From: Clavelina lepadiformis
Taxonomy: Eukaryota; Chordata; Ascidiacea; Aplousobranchia; Clavelinidae
DNA: 64,000 nucleotides
Assembly (NCBI RefSeq): GCF_947623445.1
Contig: NC_135243.1
Location: 10,480,501-10,544,500 of the forward strand
Direction of reading: 5' to 3'
In this document: positions 23,090 to 36,442 of the stretch, piece after piece
Numbering within the stretch: the stretch's first letter is position 1
Layout of the letters: every line of letters starts with the position of its first letter
Program-made: the position numbers and the translations under genes
Notes under the pieces: model-generated
Told to the model about the DNA's origin: nothing
Seen by the model: only the letters and a program-made list of their open reading frames with translations
The model's database searches: none

Positions 23090-26000
23090 AATTTGCTGCA
23101 GAACATGCTGATTTTGAGGACAGAGATTTTGACGATGCTTCATCAATAGCGACTGATGTAACTCAGTTTTCAGCTAGAAGACACACACCAGTTGTATATG
23201 GAAAAATGGTTCATCGTAGTTCTATAGGTGACACTATTTATTAACTTCAATTTTTGTTGATATGTACATACAAAATCAGTTAATTGCATATCCATTTTGT
23301 AAGAAATTTTATGCGATTATCTGATATATACAAAGATTATATGATAAATACCGACTACTCACTATCGTGAGTAGTCGGTTGCATACCATAAAACTACAAT
23401 CTAACAAACCTACACAAACTTCACTACTATGATTTGTTACCGATATGTTCTGTATATACCGGGATATGAGCCTTTCAAACCAAAAGTATCTAGCCCAAAA
23501 ACAGGTGAAGGCTAATATACGCCAGACTTTAACTTTGATCAAAATATTTTATGTCTCACTGGTCGATACAGCGCGCATGCCATTACATGGTTAAAACAAC
23601 AAAATCAAAGAAATCAAACATGAATTACTCGTTAAAAGTTTGTTTGATTTAATGAATGTATTAATGAATGATTTAATAATTTAATGAATGATTTAATGTC
23701 CTTTACGTTATGGTTTACTTATGATGATTTAAAATGTCTCTCTTGTCTGTTATTTCGACTTTGTTTCGGAAATAATGCTTTGATATAAAGAATGCCTCTG
23801 CGAGAATGCAATCACCTTCTTTCATCACATAATGTGTCTCAGCTACTTGTGTTGCTACTAAGTATTGCATTGTCTTTTCACCAATGAAGTTAGAAAAGAG
23901 ACAAACATAATGCAATGCATAACTGTAGTGGAAGACCTACCTTGTAGTTGTAGCAAATGTGCATGTAGAAATCTTCCAGATTTGGTTGACCACAATGTGC
24001 AGCATAAAGATTTGCAACAATGTAAAAGTTCCTGCAGAAGATAACCAGCTACGAATTTCAAACTAAGTTATTGCATCACAAAAGACATGACCTACAAATG
24101 TTTTTCAGTGGAGCACTTTACTCATGAAAAAATGCAATTAATCGAATGAAAGCAGCAATTGAGTCATAAACATTAAGCGATAATCAAACATGTTCCTATA
24201 AGCGGTATGCAATTAACTGATGTTTTTACGTAATGTTAGACAGGATTTGATTCGGGACTTCAGATTTGTATGCAGTAAAATGATATCTGCATTTAACGGT
24301 ATGCGATTAACCGATTTCGTCTGTACATCCTTCAGGAAGCATAACACTGGTCAACACAATTTTTTGTACCGGAGATGTTTCATCGATTTTGTGGTATGTT
24401 TGAGGTGCTGAATCTGAAAATAAGGTTGTTTTTACCAATTGGCTCTATTTTTTGAGATATTTTCAAATCGTTGGTTCAGAAATGGCGAAAAATGGAAAAA
24501 ATTGCCGATTTGTATTTTTTAAATTTATCATGATGTACAGAACTCAAAGGGCTTTTTGACATGCTTTTGTTTCATTATGTCGGCCAAATTATGTCGAAAC
24601 CATGAAACCTATGTTGCGATATCGCCACATGTAGGTCACATTCAGCCCACAAAACACTCTTGTTGTGGCCCGGAAGTGCTTGTTGTTGAGTTGAGGTGGC
24701 TCAGCAACAGTAAATTTGCCTAAACCTATTATAAAGAAGCACCACTCACATTACAAAGATCAGTGAAAAGTAAATGGAAAGTAGCACAGAAAAGGGCAGA
24801 ACATGATAAAATTTGTTCTTTATAAATAACTGCTTGTACGATTTTCTTCTATAGCGGACATCAGGACAACCACATTTGAGGCTCCAGCAGTAACCTGCCA
24901 TCATGTGTTGGTCTCCCATCTTCCTAGCTACCTTTCTTCCGTGGCCTTTATATCCTGGTGAAACCTCTCACCTTTCTCTTTGCAAGATAAATCACCCAGA
25001 TTTTCAGGAAATCTACCTAAGCGACTGTGGATCAAATGCACTTTGATGCTCATATTTTCTCCCCAGTTCTTGAAAGTTGTTAAGCGTACAATGTGCTAAT
25101 CCAATGTAGTTTTCCACTTTGTGGTTTCACAAGAATATTTTATGGCAGTAAGCTTAGTATCGATCGTATTTCTGGTGAAATTTCAGCCTATCTTAGGTTT
25201 GAGAATGATGGGCCATCAAAAATTTATGGTAAAATTTTTTCAGTTCTCAAACCAGGGAAAAAATTGCAGTGATATTTGATTAAGTTCTCCTTGAGTAAAT
25301 CGTATAGACGTTGAAAAACTATTGTCATGATTGCTGCAACTACATCTCTACATTACCTCTTATGTGGTTCTTCAGTGTTTGATTTTTAAAGGTTTGGCAG
25401 TGACGCCAAGACAGGACCAGGAATGCCTTTGGAGTGCAACACTAGTCACCTCACTGATGCCAAGCCAGGATACTCCCCCTTTTTCTTGTTACGATTAAAA
25501 CCTGTTAACTTTACTATGAGTGGGCAGCCCAATGTATGCAAAACCTTGGTCACCAAAGTTATCCTTGAAGTATGAAAGAACACTTGCTTGACAAATTTTG
25601 TGATGTTTTCACTTTGCTTTTGCTTTGTATGTTCACTACAGATGTAACAAAATGAATCAGGATTCTTGCTGATATTACACTATAGCAGATTAGGATTTGT
25701 AAACTGACTTAGCTAAGTTATTAAACGTTTGTGAAGCACTTCACCTACAGTATTTCTGCCACTGAGCACTGTATGATCCACAGTATAAGACTTTGGAATG
25801 GAAAGTTTATCAACCTTTCTTGTATCATGCTGTAAAAGATCTTTTAGTCTGGAAAGTGTCTGTTGTTGTTATAACAACATCTAGGTGATAAAATACGATA
25901 AGGTGTATAGTTTTCTGATCAAAATGAGGTTTATCCTGTTCCTGAAGTAGTTTTATACCAACTTTATTACAGTATTGTGAATTTATTAAACTCCATAAGG

Positions 26001-29000
26001 TCCATAAAAATATTAAAACATCAATATCTCAAAAAGTAGAGCCAATTCGGTAAGACCAATGGCATCTTCGGCTTCAGTGCCCTAAACATACCCTAAAACT
26101 GTTGAAACATTTCCAACACTGGAAAAAAAATTGTTTTTGTTGAGCAGTGATAATAATTAATCAATTGACAATTTTTTTTCAGATGCGAGTGTCACAGATG
26201 AATTTGATGCTGCCATAGGACATCCAGCTGCAGTGGGGCTTACTTTACTTGCAAGACCAAAGCCTCCTCCAACCCCACCACCAAGTCCACCACCAGACCC
26301 TAAAACTTGTATGAATAATTAATTTTCATAGTTGGTATACAAATATTGGAAATTCAGTTGTTTTAGCATTTTTAACATATTGCAACTGCAACAGAAAAAA
26401 GAAGGTAGTGATAATAAAGTCACAGGAGGTTTACTTATGTCCGCAGTGGATAGATTTTTCTACTACTGCAGACCATCTATATCAATATGTCACTTTTTAT
26501 CAATGTGGATACGCTCACTGCTCAGCATTATGAAAAATGTAGCCGTATATAATAACATGAGATTGCTAAGAAAGCTAGCAATCTTATGTTATGAAACTAT
26601 TGCAATTGACAATAAAGATCTCGCTATAATACGACAATGTGACTATATGTGGCGTAGTGTTTTGCCGACCACATAGATATTATATATTTTTTTAAATGTG
26701 GATTTAGACTGTATAGTATCATATCCGACCTACAAGACATAGGTTGCTTTCATGTTTCCCATGAAAGCAGATTTATTTGTCTTGAGTTAAAAATGTGCAA
26801 AATGAAAACTTGAAAATGGTAGTTTCATACTATATATAACTGTTCCATAATCCATTCCATATACTCTGAAATTGTGTTTGGAAAAACTGGTTCACCTATC
26901 ATTTAAACACTTAGCCACGCCTGTTTTTCTTTTGTACTAGATTATACTAATTTTTGTTCTACTAGGTACTCCACAGGAATATCTAGAAGCTTATATATTT
27001 CCCACTCTTATGCCAGCCATGATTGCAATGCTCAAGCAAGCAAGGCAGGAAAAATGTTTTGATGTAAGGTTAAATTTTTTATTAAGTTTGTTCTTTGTAT
27101 AACAAAAAGGATATAGGTTTTATTTGTGATTTCTATTAGGCAATGTGATGGTTCACAACCAAACATTAGGGATCAACAAGTTTATAAAAAACATTTGATG
27201 TCTAAAATAGGAATGTGCCCACACTTTTAGAAATATTTAACAGTTTGAAAACAATATTTTTTAAGAATATAAAATGAAGAACAGATCTCAAAACAATATT
27301 GTTCCATTTTCAAACTTCCCTTATATTATGCAAGCTTCTAACTGTGAGATATATTTGTATAAAATATTGGATGTAATTTTATAATTTGCGTTTACAGAGA
27401 AAAAAGTTTCGGTTTAATGGATGTGACTTTCTTACAGAATACCTGTACAAGTATGTTAAAAATTTTTGATCTGTAGCTGTCATTTCAAGGTTTTAGCTTT
27501 TTCATAATGCACTTTACAGTATAAACATCAAAATTTGTAGTTTTAGTTTGTAAAAATATAAATTATCTGTTTCATTTTGGTTTCTTGTCATCAACCATAT
27601 AGAAACAACAAAGGAAAAACATTGACTGATCGAGAATCTGTGAGATTGAGTGAAATTCCCTTTGTAAAAGATTGTCTCTCTGTAAAGTATGTTTAAAGAT
27701 TAGTGAGTTTGATAATGAGTTAGTTAGATATGCAATATAGTATTTTCATAATGCTTTCAATAAATGTGTCATAATTATATCAATGTTGTGTTGTTCTACT
27801 GCTTAGAATGAGAAGTATAACAATGACACATTACTGAAAGTGTTTTTCTGTGCTCACTGGGAATCATAATTAGTCTGTATATACTACAAGTGTTGCGACT
27901 TGTGATACGATTGTGTTATTTGGCTCAAACAGTCCCCGTAAACCCTTGCCGTTATCGCTACAATGGAGCGAAGATGAAGCAGCACTCAAGATACAGTCTT
28001 ACTATCGCGGGCATTTGGTACGTTGCCATGATTAAGTTAATTTTTCATAAAATTAGGTTACAACAATATTGTATTTGTTCTAGCTCTATAGTCTATACCG
28101 TATGTATTGGAACCTGTCGTGGGCGTGGCAACTTTCAAGTTTCAATGCTTTTTGCTGAAACCACTTAAATTACATGTTTTATCAATGAAATGGATTAGTA
28201 TATTTATTTCAAGGTCAAATCATTGTTTACGCGTTTGCTTCATTTTTCATAAACTGATCTTACAGGCACGAATACATCCTGAAGTTGCAGAGTTGCGAAA
28301 ATGGCAGAAGGAATGGCGAGAAGACAATCGCAGCATTCGCGACCAAGTTGAACAATTTTGGGAAGAACACGAGTCCAAAGGTTAATGCTGAACAGTGTTA
28401 GCGTTTAACATTTTTTCAGTGTTTTCTTTAATAACAAATTCTCAGTGTAGCTTTTCGCACATCACCTGAACGTGACATGATAATCTAAATTCCGTAACCG
28501 AGTCGGATTCAGGAAATCACTTCACAGTGAAGGGCAGACAAGTTTAATATTTAGGATGGCATGGAAAATTGATTATGGTAAATCAGCCCCACACTGCGGT
28601 AATAAATGCATACAAACAGATCTGTTGATAGAATCGATGATTTCCGTTTGATGACTACAGTGCAAAAATGCTACGTTATTTGCGGACAGTGTGTAGAGGG
28701 AGCCATAATATTCACGACAACTGTGCCTGTGCGAAGGGCACAAGGGCTCAAATTTCAATTTTTTTTATATGTCAGCGTAATAAAGTGCAACTGCAGTAAT
28801 CTTTTTTCAGTCAGAAAGTTTATCACAGCAGATCATGTACCTCCAGAGCGCAATAAAATCCCTAAGCAGAATTGTCTAAAGATAACCAAGAACGTAGTTT
28901 ACCAATTAACAAACCATTAATTAAAATTTTGGTTTACAAGTAATATTACTGGTAAGCTTGTCATTGTCAATGCTTTTGTTTATTAAGCTTTATTCTGTAG

Positions 29001-29447
29001 TTGCTGAAAACTCAGTGTCCGAGTGACGTTAAACCATAATAAGCGTTACTGTTTACCCAACATTGACACACAAACGCTATTTCAATAATGCATAAACCAA
29101 ACAAACGTCAAAAATCTCTGGAAGAGTCGTTAAAAACTTTAGCGTATTTCCTTAACTGATTTTTTAAAAGTATGTTTTATAAAAAAAACTGCAGAGACGT
29201 CCTTTGAGAAAACTGTTATCTATAGTGCCCCGATCACCTATGCCTTTTCCTTTAAATCCATTTCTGAAGCTTTGTTATAGTTCTTATTTCATATCATAAG
29301 TATCTTCATTTCAATTGCGTTTAGTCACTTAAACGTTTTATGTGTTATCTATCAGCAGGTGACGTGGAGCAAAGATCGACCAGCCGAGCGAGCACATCAT
29401 CTAAGAAGTCGCAAATTAGCAGGAAATCAACACCAAAGCATTCGTAG
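23090..29447 (+). CDS. IQCK: IQ motif-containing protein K (3' eight exons)
   Basis: Exons: 23090-23227, 26183-26308, 26966-27063, 27398-27450, 27603-27686, 27933-28017, 28266-28380, 29359-29447 (stop TAG). All acceptors, donors and phases agree. The product matches vertebrate IQCK in order: EYLEAYIFPTLMPAMIAML, then RKKFRFNGCDFLTEYLY, then SEIPFVKDCL, then the IQ motif EAALKIQSYYRGHL, then a helical tail PEVAELRKWQKEWRED. Human IQCK has PKEYLETFIFPVLLPGM and EEAALYIQSFWRACVVR at the same places. Exon 2 adds a proline-rich PPPTPPPSPPP linker. The IQ motif predicts calmodulin or EF-hand light-chain binding; IQCK's cellular role is little known. About 263 residues are present and the start exon lies upstream, unidentified. 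Confidence 0.88.
24341..26153 (-). mobile_element. DNA transposon with CACTG termini inside IQCK intron
   Basis: The element 24345-26149 starts CACTGGTCAACACAATTTTTT and ends with the inverted match of CACTGCTCAACA. Imperfect inverted repeats extend about 120 bp inward and share AATTGGCTCTA(C)TTTTTTGAGA. The flanks are the 4-bp duplication ATAA (24341-24344 and 26150-26153). CACTG ends with a 4-bp duplication fit the CMC (CACTA/Mirage/Chapaev) group, by inference. On the minus strand, broken reading pieces include NPDSFCYIC near 25650 and FPENLGDLSCKEKGERFHQD near 24990. These belong to an uncharacterised protein family I recall as frequent in invertebrate genomes. Stops and gaps show it is inactive. 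Confidence 0.75.
26552..26592. repeat. 17-bp stem hairpin in IQCK intron 2
   Basis: ATAACATGAGATTGCTA (26552-26568) and TAGCAATCTTATGTTAT (26576-26592) pair across a 7-base loop, with one G-U pair. It could be a chance or transposon-derived foldback; the loop is short for a microRNA precursor. Confidence 0.6.
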
Positions 29448-32400
29448 TTCAAGTCTGAATATTCATGTTTTCGTTTGTTCTTATTGTGCTATTTCCGTAT
29501 ACGTTCGACAAAGTTTTTAATCCTCTACAGGTACATCTAGCATGAATTTGTACACAGACAATTATACCGTTTCATGTTTTCCGCTCAATGTTTGCACTTA
29601 CTAGAGACTCGCATGTGAGTTACGACAACAAAAAAAGTATCAGGACTTTTTTGCCATTCTCTAGAATGAAGTTTTAAGAGTGTAATGTATAGTAGGCCTA
29701 TTTGCAAAAAACAATTGTTAAATTCTAACTACGTCTTATCTCGATCTCGGTAATACTGAACGATAATTTCTGCAGTAAACTGAATATATAGTAAAGGCTC
29801 GTGAATTTAGCTGCGAATCCTTTAAAATACTTAGTTTTTCAAAATGGTAACAAGAGAAATTACTTTGGTCATCCAAAACAACCTTCCTCTGTAATGTCGC
29901 GGCACTTTGGCTTGCATTACATGCTTGCATTGTAAATCTACAAAGCTTCTGGTGGCTGAACCCTGTTAACCAAGTAGGCTAAGCTACATAGTAAATCATA
30001 AAAACAAAATATAAGGTGGCACTCTTTAGGGTTAACTTTCATTTGTAGCTCGTGTAGGAGAATTAAATATACAGAACAATATACAGAATAACCGTATACA
30101 GAGTGCCACTTTATATTCTGTTTTTCTAGGGTAAATCTACTGAGATTAAGTGAATCCAAGTTCTGATTGCAATGATTTTTTAACTTCTTTAAATGTTTTC
30201 GCAATTTGAACGTAACCATGGGTAGAATTCCTCGGCCTTCGAAAAGGTAAACCTAATTTAAGGAACGACGGAATGTTTTCAAGCAGCATGTGTTCTTCAA
30301 GGTAACAAATTAAGTTATGAAAAAATGCACTTAATGTTAAATTTTGTTAGTAACTACTTCGACCTAAGGCTACACAATGCACATACAGGTGTTACACTTG
30401 TTTTTGCCATATATTTATTGCGTGTCACCCTTGCGGCCGATTACGCTTTTTCGTGCTTAATTAAGCACATGTATCTTTGTCCGATTTGTGTCCGACAGGT
30501 AGTCGCACGGTCAGTTTTATATTGGAGCTCCTGAAATGAGCTGGGTCAACGAAACTTGACTAAACCGTTTTTAAATAAAAGATGTGCTTGTAAATCTAAG
30601 AGTGAGGATAACAAAACGTGACACAGGTAACATTTATTTAATTAAAAACGCAACATAGAATTAGTCAATCATTCGTTATCGAAAAAATATAAAAAAGACT
30701 ATAAAACCACCAATAAATTCGAAGAAACGAGTCTGGCAACAGCAACTATCTATTGATCTGATATGCGCTTGAACCATTATTATCGAACACCAACAATCTT
30801 AGTGACGTCACATCGTTCGCTCTCTGCAAAGTTTTTTGAAATCGGTTTTGCCAATAACTCGTTAATGACAAAAGATAAAGAAATTTTGTTTATATTTTCG
30901 GAATCAGCGTATGTTAATCCTTTATCATAAAATGGGTAGAAAATGATTTCAGTTCCCCTTTAATATTTTTCAACTTTTCAATATTTTTTGATGAACTGCA
31001 AAGTGTCATCTCATATCTTACTTTTTTATTATCTACTGTATTTTATAGTGATTAAAACACTTAATTGCTTTTTTCTCAAATGTATCGTGTTGTCCATTCA
31101 TTTTTGTTTCCTCCTTTAACAATGCATGCCGTTATGCTAGTCCAAAACTAATCGTGTTTTTTGCTAATAATTATGTTATCACTTTGAGCCGTTTTTGCAT
31201 TAGTTATCACATTAGAACTATACTTGGTACTTACAGTCAACTTTATCTCTACCCAAACTAAAGTTAATTAATTATCAATTTGAGTTATATGGATTTGTAT
31301 CATTAATTTTATAACAGGTAACAAGTTAACAACAAGTTTAAGTTAAAGCAGTAAGCAACTTACGCTACAATTAAATAAGAAATTAAGAACCGGTAACTTA
31401 ACACCCGTCGAATTTTCGAAAAAATGTTAGCTTTTAGCACATGAAATGTGTGATATGTACATTGAAAACTATACTAAGTAGGTGCCTCATACTACAATAG
31501 AGACTTTACGCCCGTGTTTATGTAAGCCTTGCAAATGCAATCCAAAATATAAAACATAAGGAAATGATCACAACCTTTATTTCGCCAGTAGTTGGTAATG
31601 CAATTGATGGAAAAAGATGAGCAAATACGTCAAGAGAAAGGTTGTGCACTGTCATGGTAAATTAATTTCAAGTCATGCTAGGTTCAAACAGGAATAAGAA
31701 ATTTGTCGACTACTCGCTATATGACCTTTAACCTCTTTTCCAACACATTTTGTGAACATTTAGCAGACAGCGTATAATATGGAGCGCGCGTTTTCAGCTG
31801 TAGTGAGGCGTTACAAGTAGACCTGTTGACATGCTTTGACATTTTGGATAGCTATTCTTTATAATATCCACTTTTAATATGATACTAAATGTCTGTTTGG
31901 TCTTGAGGTTGTTTTGCTTTGCTTGTTACTGCTTCATTGGATGACACAGGTTGTTTAAGTTATGAATGTTTTTGTACGTCAAGAGACTTTCAATCTTAGC
32001 GAATAAACGTTAGAACGCGAGAGAGATATAGCAACTCCAACGTTCGAGATATCTGAAAAGAGTTGCAGCCCAGGTTAGTATATTTAGTTAACAAAGAGTA
32101 GGAATACTTTTGAGTTATGTCATGCAAAATAGAACTGGACATTAAAAATGGCGCAGGTAGGCCTACTCAAAAACGTTTTCCAGCAAGGTTTACATTGTTC
32201 CAGTCCAAAGATAAATATTCCAGTACCGTAACAACGTCGCGTTATTTGCTTACTATTGGTTATAATGTTCTAAAAACGTGACAAGACAGTCGTTAATTAT
32301 GCTCACGCTACACGTTATATATGAAGCTTTTGAATAAAAGATTACATTAAAATGATTTGCAGCTTCAGCAAAGTTTATACTTACAGGATCATAACTTAAG

Positions 32401-33984
32401 TTATAAATCTACTGTTTGTTTAAATCTACTGTCTATTCACTATTGAACCAAACTTGAAACCTTGCAAAAAAGCTCTTCCAGCCTTTCCAAATCTAATCTT
32501 ACAGGCGAGTTTTCTACTATATTCAGCAGAAATTTAATTAAAGTAGAAGTGATTTGCTTTGCTAAACTTTTAGTCATGTATGGCCATCCATTCATCATAT
32601 AGAGTATAGACTATGGTTATTGTACTATGATACTGTACACACCGTATAGTATTTCTGTGCAGTATTTCCAAACAGTATACGCTACTTGGGTAACTGTGAT
32701 AGTTTTTTAAAAGGCTGGAAGGCAGGACGAGGACAATTTTAAGGCCATAATCATCACTTTTGTGCAAAGATCAAAAGAATAGGTCAACATGCGCACTGTT
32801 GAAGTTTAATCTGGGATGATAAATACCGGCTTAAAATTTGAATCAAATTGAACGAATAGTAGTTGAGCTAAGTTTACAATAAACACTTCAGATTACCAGA
32901 AAACGTTACCTGCAGCATAGATAGTCTTTCTGTGGAAGAGCATGAAAAATCTTTTAGCGACTTGGGGTTTGTTGTCATACTTTGTCATACGTTTGATTGC
33001 TAATTAAGTTGAGAGATATATTTCAGGATTTTACTTAATCATATAATGTTTTGAAGACCGAATAAAAATTATCTATCTATATTTTAGTTGATATGATCTA
33101 CTTCTTGCAATCTTCCTTTTTTGTTTTAAAACCAACAGCAAGCTTGTTTGTACTTATTGATTGTTATAAGCAGTATTTTTATTTGTTTGTTTAGTGTTTG
33201 GTATCCGCTTAAACTTTGTTTATTTAACGGGACATCGCCTATATACTCCGACTGTCCTTCAAAATTCTATTGCTGAAATTGAGTTTATATAAGAGATTTT
33301 TGGTTGGCAACAATGATTCTTTTCTTGATGGTATAACAGCCAACTTAACGTTAAAAATGTTACGCGAAGTTGTATTGTCTGTTGTATACCAAACAAACGT
33401 ATAGGGCTTAGTTTAAATAATGGGATATGTTATAACTTTATCGCCATGTGTAATAATTTGGCTCAGAGCAACCAAACGGGTAAATACGAAATTCAATAGC
33501 GACGCCACAACATTTTATTATAGTGGTTATCTATATTTGTTGAAAACAATAAAGTTACCAGAAGGCTGGTTTATTAGTGTGCTGATGAAACGTTTAGAAC
33601 GTTATATTGAATATTTATGCCTTGAGCAGCGTCAAACGTGCGTGCCAGATTCGCTATATAGATGCTATACAGTATACAGTATTTTTAACGGAATACAAAA
33701 ACTTAAGTCCAGACTTAATATTATCAATATTCTTATGCCTCTGCTTATAGTTATCAACTTAATTCATTCATTCAGGTCTTACTCGGAGTCGGGATTATGA
33801 TTAATGATCGACCACGCATTTCCTCAAAATGGTCTACATTTGCTCCTTCCTTCGTGATTATATTTCTTGTTGGTACAACCTTTGCGCTGTTATACAGTGA
33901 GTACATGTTTATTGATTGTTATTTGTTTCAACAATATGACATTTGTCTCTGTAGAAAAAAAAACAATGTAGACTTCCAAAACAA
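29448..33984. other. Long intergenic stretch, no gene recognised
   Basis: About 4.5 kb of AT-rich sequence with only short frames. The one structured feature is a foldback at 30001-30125. No exon with matched splice sites and family likeness was found. Confidence 0.4.
30001..30125. repeat. 125-bp foldback with about 25-bp arms
   Basis: AAAACAAAATATAAGGTGGC plus ACTCT at 30001-30025 pairs with AGAGTGCCACTTTATATTCT at 30100-30119 and on to 30125, with few mismatches and a loop of about 74 bases. It may be a very small MITE, but no target duplication was found. Confidence 0.65.
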
Positions 33985-36053
33985 TAATAGTCCGGGAGCC
34001 TAGACAGGCTACCGTGCAACCCCATCACAACAAAATGCCGTTATATATTTTTATTCTATGGAATGTTCCAAACATATTTAAGACCGGTAACAGTAAAATA
34101 ACTCATACCCGTTATGCCTTTTTGCGCCATACCTAAAGTTATCTTTTTCGAATTATTTTTCGGTAAAGCGCCACTTTGAATTTACTCCAAATTTGTATGC
34201 CTACTATTGCCTTTTCAATATCTACTAACATAGCTATAGTTTTTAAATGTAATTTTTTTTAGTTTACAATTATTACATTTAAAATTACATATGCCTATAA
34301 ATATGCACATTATAAAATTTAGGAATAACTTATATGGATGTTTTAATTTACTGAAATCATGTAAATGCAATAACATAAATCATACCAAATTACAAAAAAT
34401 GCATAGGTATCTTCTTTAAATAAGCAACCTGCAAGATAAAACTTACCATTGTGTATACATACTTTGCCTATAGCGTTTTTAACTCCCTTCCAACATTACC
34501 CACGCACCTTACTCTCTGGAATATAACAATCATCATATGAGAGCAACGTACAGTTTTAAAAATGTCACTCATGCACTTTCTATGGAACTTAGGTTCACAG
34601 GGAAACAAATTAAAACCTTGATTCGAGTGAGCAATTTACCATACCAAAACTTGATTTCCAACCATCACTTTGAAACTGTACTAAAGCTTGCATAATCCTG
34701 GTATCTTTAACTTTAAATGCCTTCTTTTTACGGGCTCCACAAAATATGCAGTCTGCTTAAATAGTCACTATTACTAAGCTACAAAACTATTCTAACGGAA
34801 CCACTTAATCATCTACTAAAAATGGAATAACTGGTGTTGCACGTAACTCAAAGTCTAATTACGTAATTTTGCCACATGACCGTTAGTAATTACATAATTT
34901 TTCCTACACTATACCGCACGCGTTGTTTTATGGTAATACTGTATCATTGTTGTTTATTGGCAAAACAGTTTTATATCAAAAGTAATTACATAGTAATGAG
35001 TTTCAGTTGCGCAAAATTTGCGTTTCTTTTTTGACGGCAGACAGTAGATATTTCGCAGAAAAAATCGTCCGTTTTGATAAAGCAATTTTCCGTTTATTCT
35101 TGGTTTAAATAAAAGGCAGATAAAATGTAATTAAAGATTATTTACTATAGTCGTTATAAATCGGACATATTTTCTGAGAAAGATTTTCCCAAACTTAATT
35201 GTGTATCGTAACTTTATCGACGTAGTGTGTGACGTACTTTTGCAAGAGACGCGAAAGCGATATTCTTCGTGGGCTTTGTGTAGTGTGGTATCACTTTTAC
35301 AGTTTAGCGGTGTCGCTACCATGCTTTCCATACTGTACTCAATTAATGGTCGTAGTAATAGTCAATAAAGGACGATTATTGTGTCACATTACAAACGTTA
35401 TTTTCTGCTATTGCTTTGTTTCGTGAAACGGCAATGCGAGTCGACTGCCTTAATTGTGCAGAATATTGCACGCATTTCAATTACGTTTGTACAGTTCTGC
35501 AGACAGACAAAAAGGTAGTATTCGATGTTTTGTGTGCATAAAATATACCCAGAAGTAGGTTGAATAATAATTAATAACGTAGTTTATATAAAGCGTTCGA
35601 AACGACAGCTCCGTTACGTTATTATTGTCAATCACATGCAACACTAAATAAGGCAAAGAAAGAAATAGTGAAATAGTAATCAAGTAAAAAGAATGTATTT
35701 TAAACATAGCAACGGATAAGTATAAAGCTGAGTTTTGATTTAGCACATCACATCACAAGCCTTTGACGTGCAACCAAAACAACCATTTAGTTTAGGCAAT
35801 GCTGTAATTGAGTTTCGTGTTTAATACTGTAATCTGTATATATACTGTGTATACACAAATTGAATACTGACCCAATAGATTTCAGAAACAACACTTCTAG
35901 GCTTACATTGCATGTATAACAAAATGTGTTGGTGAATATTGGAAAGATAATGCAATGCAAGTTTGAGGTAAATTCAAAGTTACGCTTTACTGAAAAAGGT
36001 CTCGAAAAAGGCAGCTCTAGGTACGGTAGCCCATCTAGGCTCCCGGACTATAA
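33985..36053. mobile_element. 2.06-kb DNA transposon-like element with TAA duplication
   Basis: The element 33988-36050 has 27-bp terminal inverted repeats. The left end reads TAGTCCGGGAGCCTAGACAG and on through GCTACCG; the right end on the other strand reads TAGTCCGGGAGCCTAGATGG and on through GCTACCG, two mismatches. It is flanked by TAA at 33985-33987 and 36051-36053. A 3-bp TWA duplication is usual for PIF/Harbinger, and also for Chapaev3, elements; assignment is inference. The terminal repeat itself contains an AGCC...GGCT palindrome. No transposase is readable, so the copy is non-autonomous. Confidence 0.78.
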
Positions 36054-36442
36054 CCGTTTGCAAAGTTATCTTTGGTTTCTGTATTGCCTTTGAATGTCCA
36101 CACTTTTTAGCTGTTGTGTAAATTTTGTTTTCAAAATTAACTATGTCAATTTTTATGAGATTGTACGGAGCGCATTCTTGTAAAAAGATGTAAATATGCG
36201 GTTACTTCATTGTACGTTATTCTGAACGTCGTTGAAACGAATTGAGAATCGATTGGAAAAATTTGATTCCTATTTTGCCATTCTGCTTCTAGCAAATTAA
36301 AAACGATCAATACGAAAATTTTTCCTGTCTCGAGTGCACATATGTGAGGTTTTAAAAAAATGATCGACTCATTACACATACTTTAAGATGCGGAAACAAA
36401 GAATACTTAAAATTTATTTACAAATCTTGTCTTAATGAAGGT

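Noticed and set aside
27890-28168. 92-codon frame overlapping the IQ-motif exon
   Set aside because: It is the wrong frame; the IQ motif and human IQCK similarity lie in the neighbouring frame bounded by splice sites at 27933 and 28017.
33420-33800. 126-codon plus-strand frame
   Set aside because: No motif, no splice partners and low-complexity AT-rich composition; length is not unusual by chance in 64 kb.
33988-36050. Reading the AGTCCGGG-ended element as a small Polinton because its ends begin AG
   Set aside because: No 6-bp duplication fits, the element is only 2 kb with no recognisable gene, and a TAA duplication fits better.
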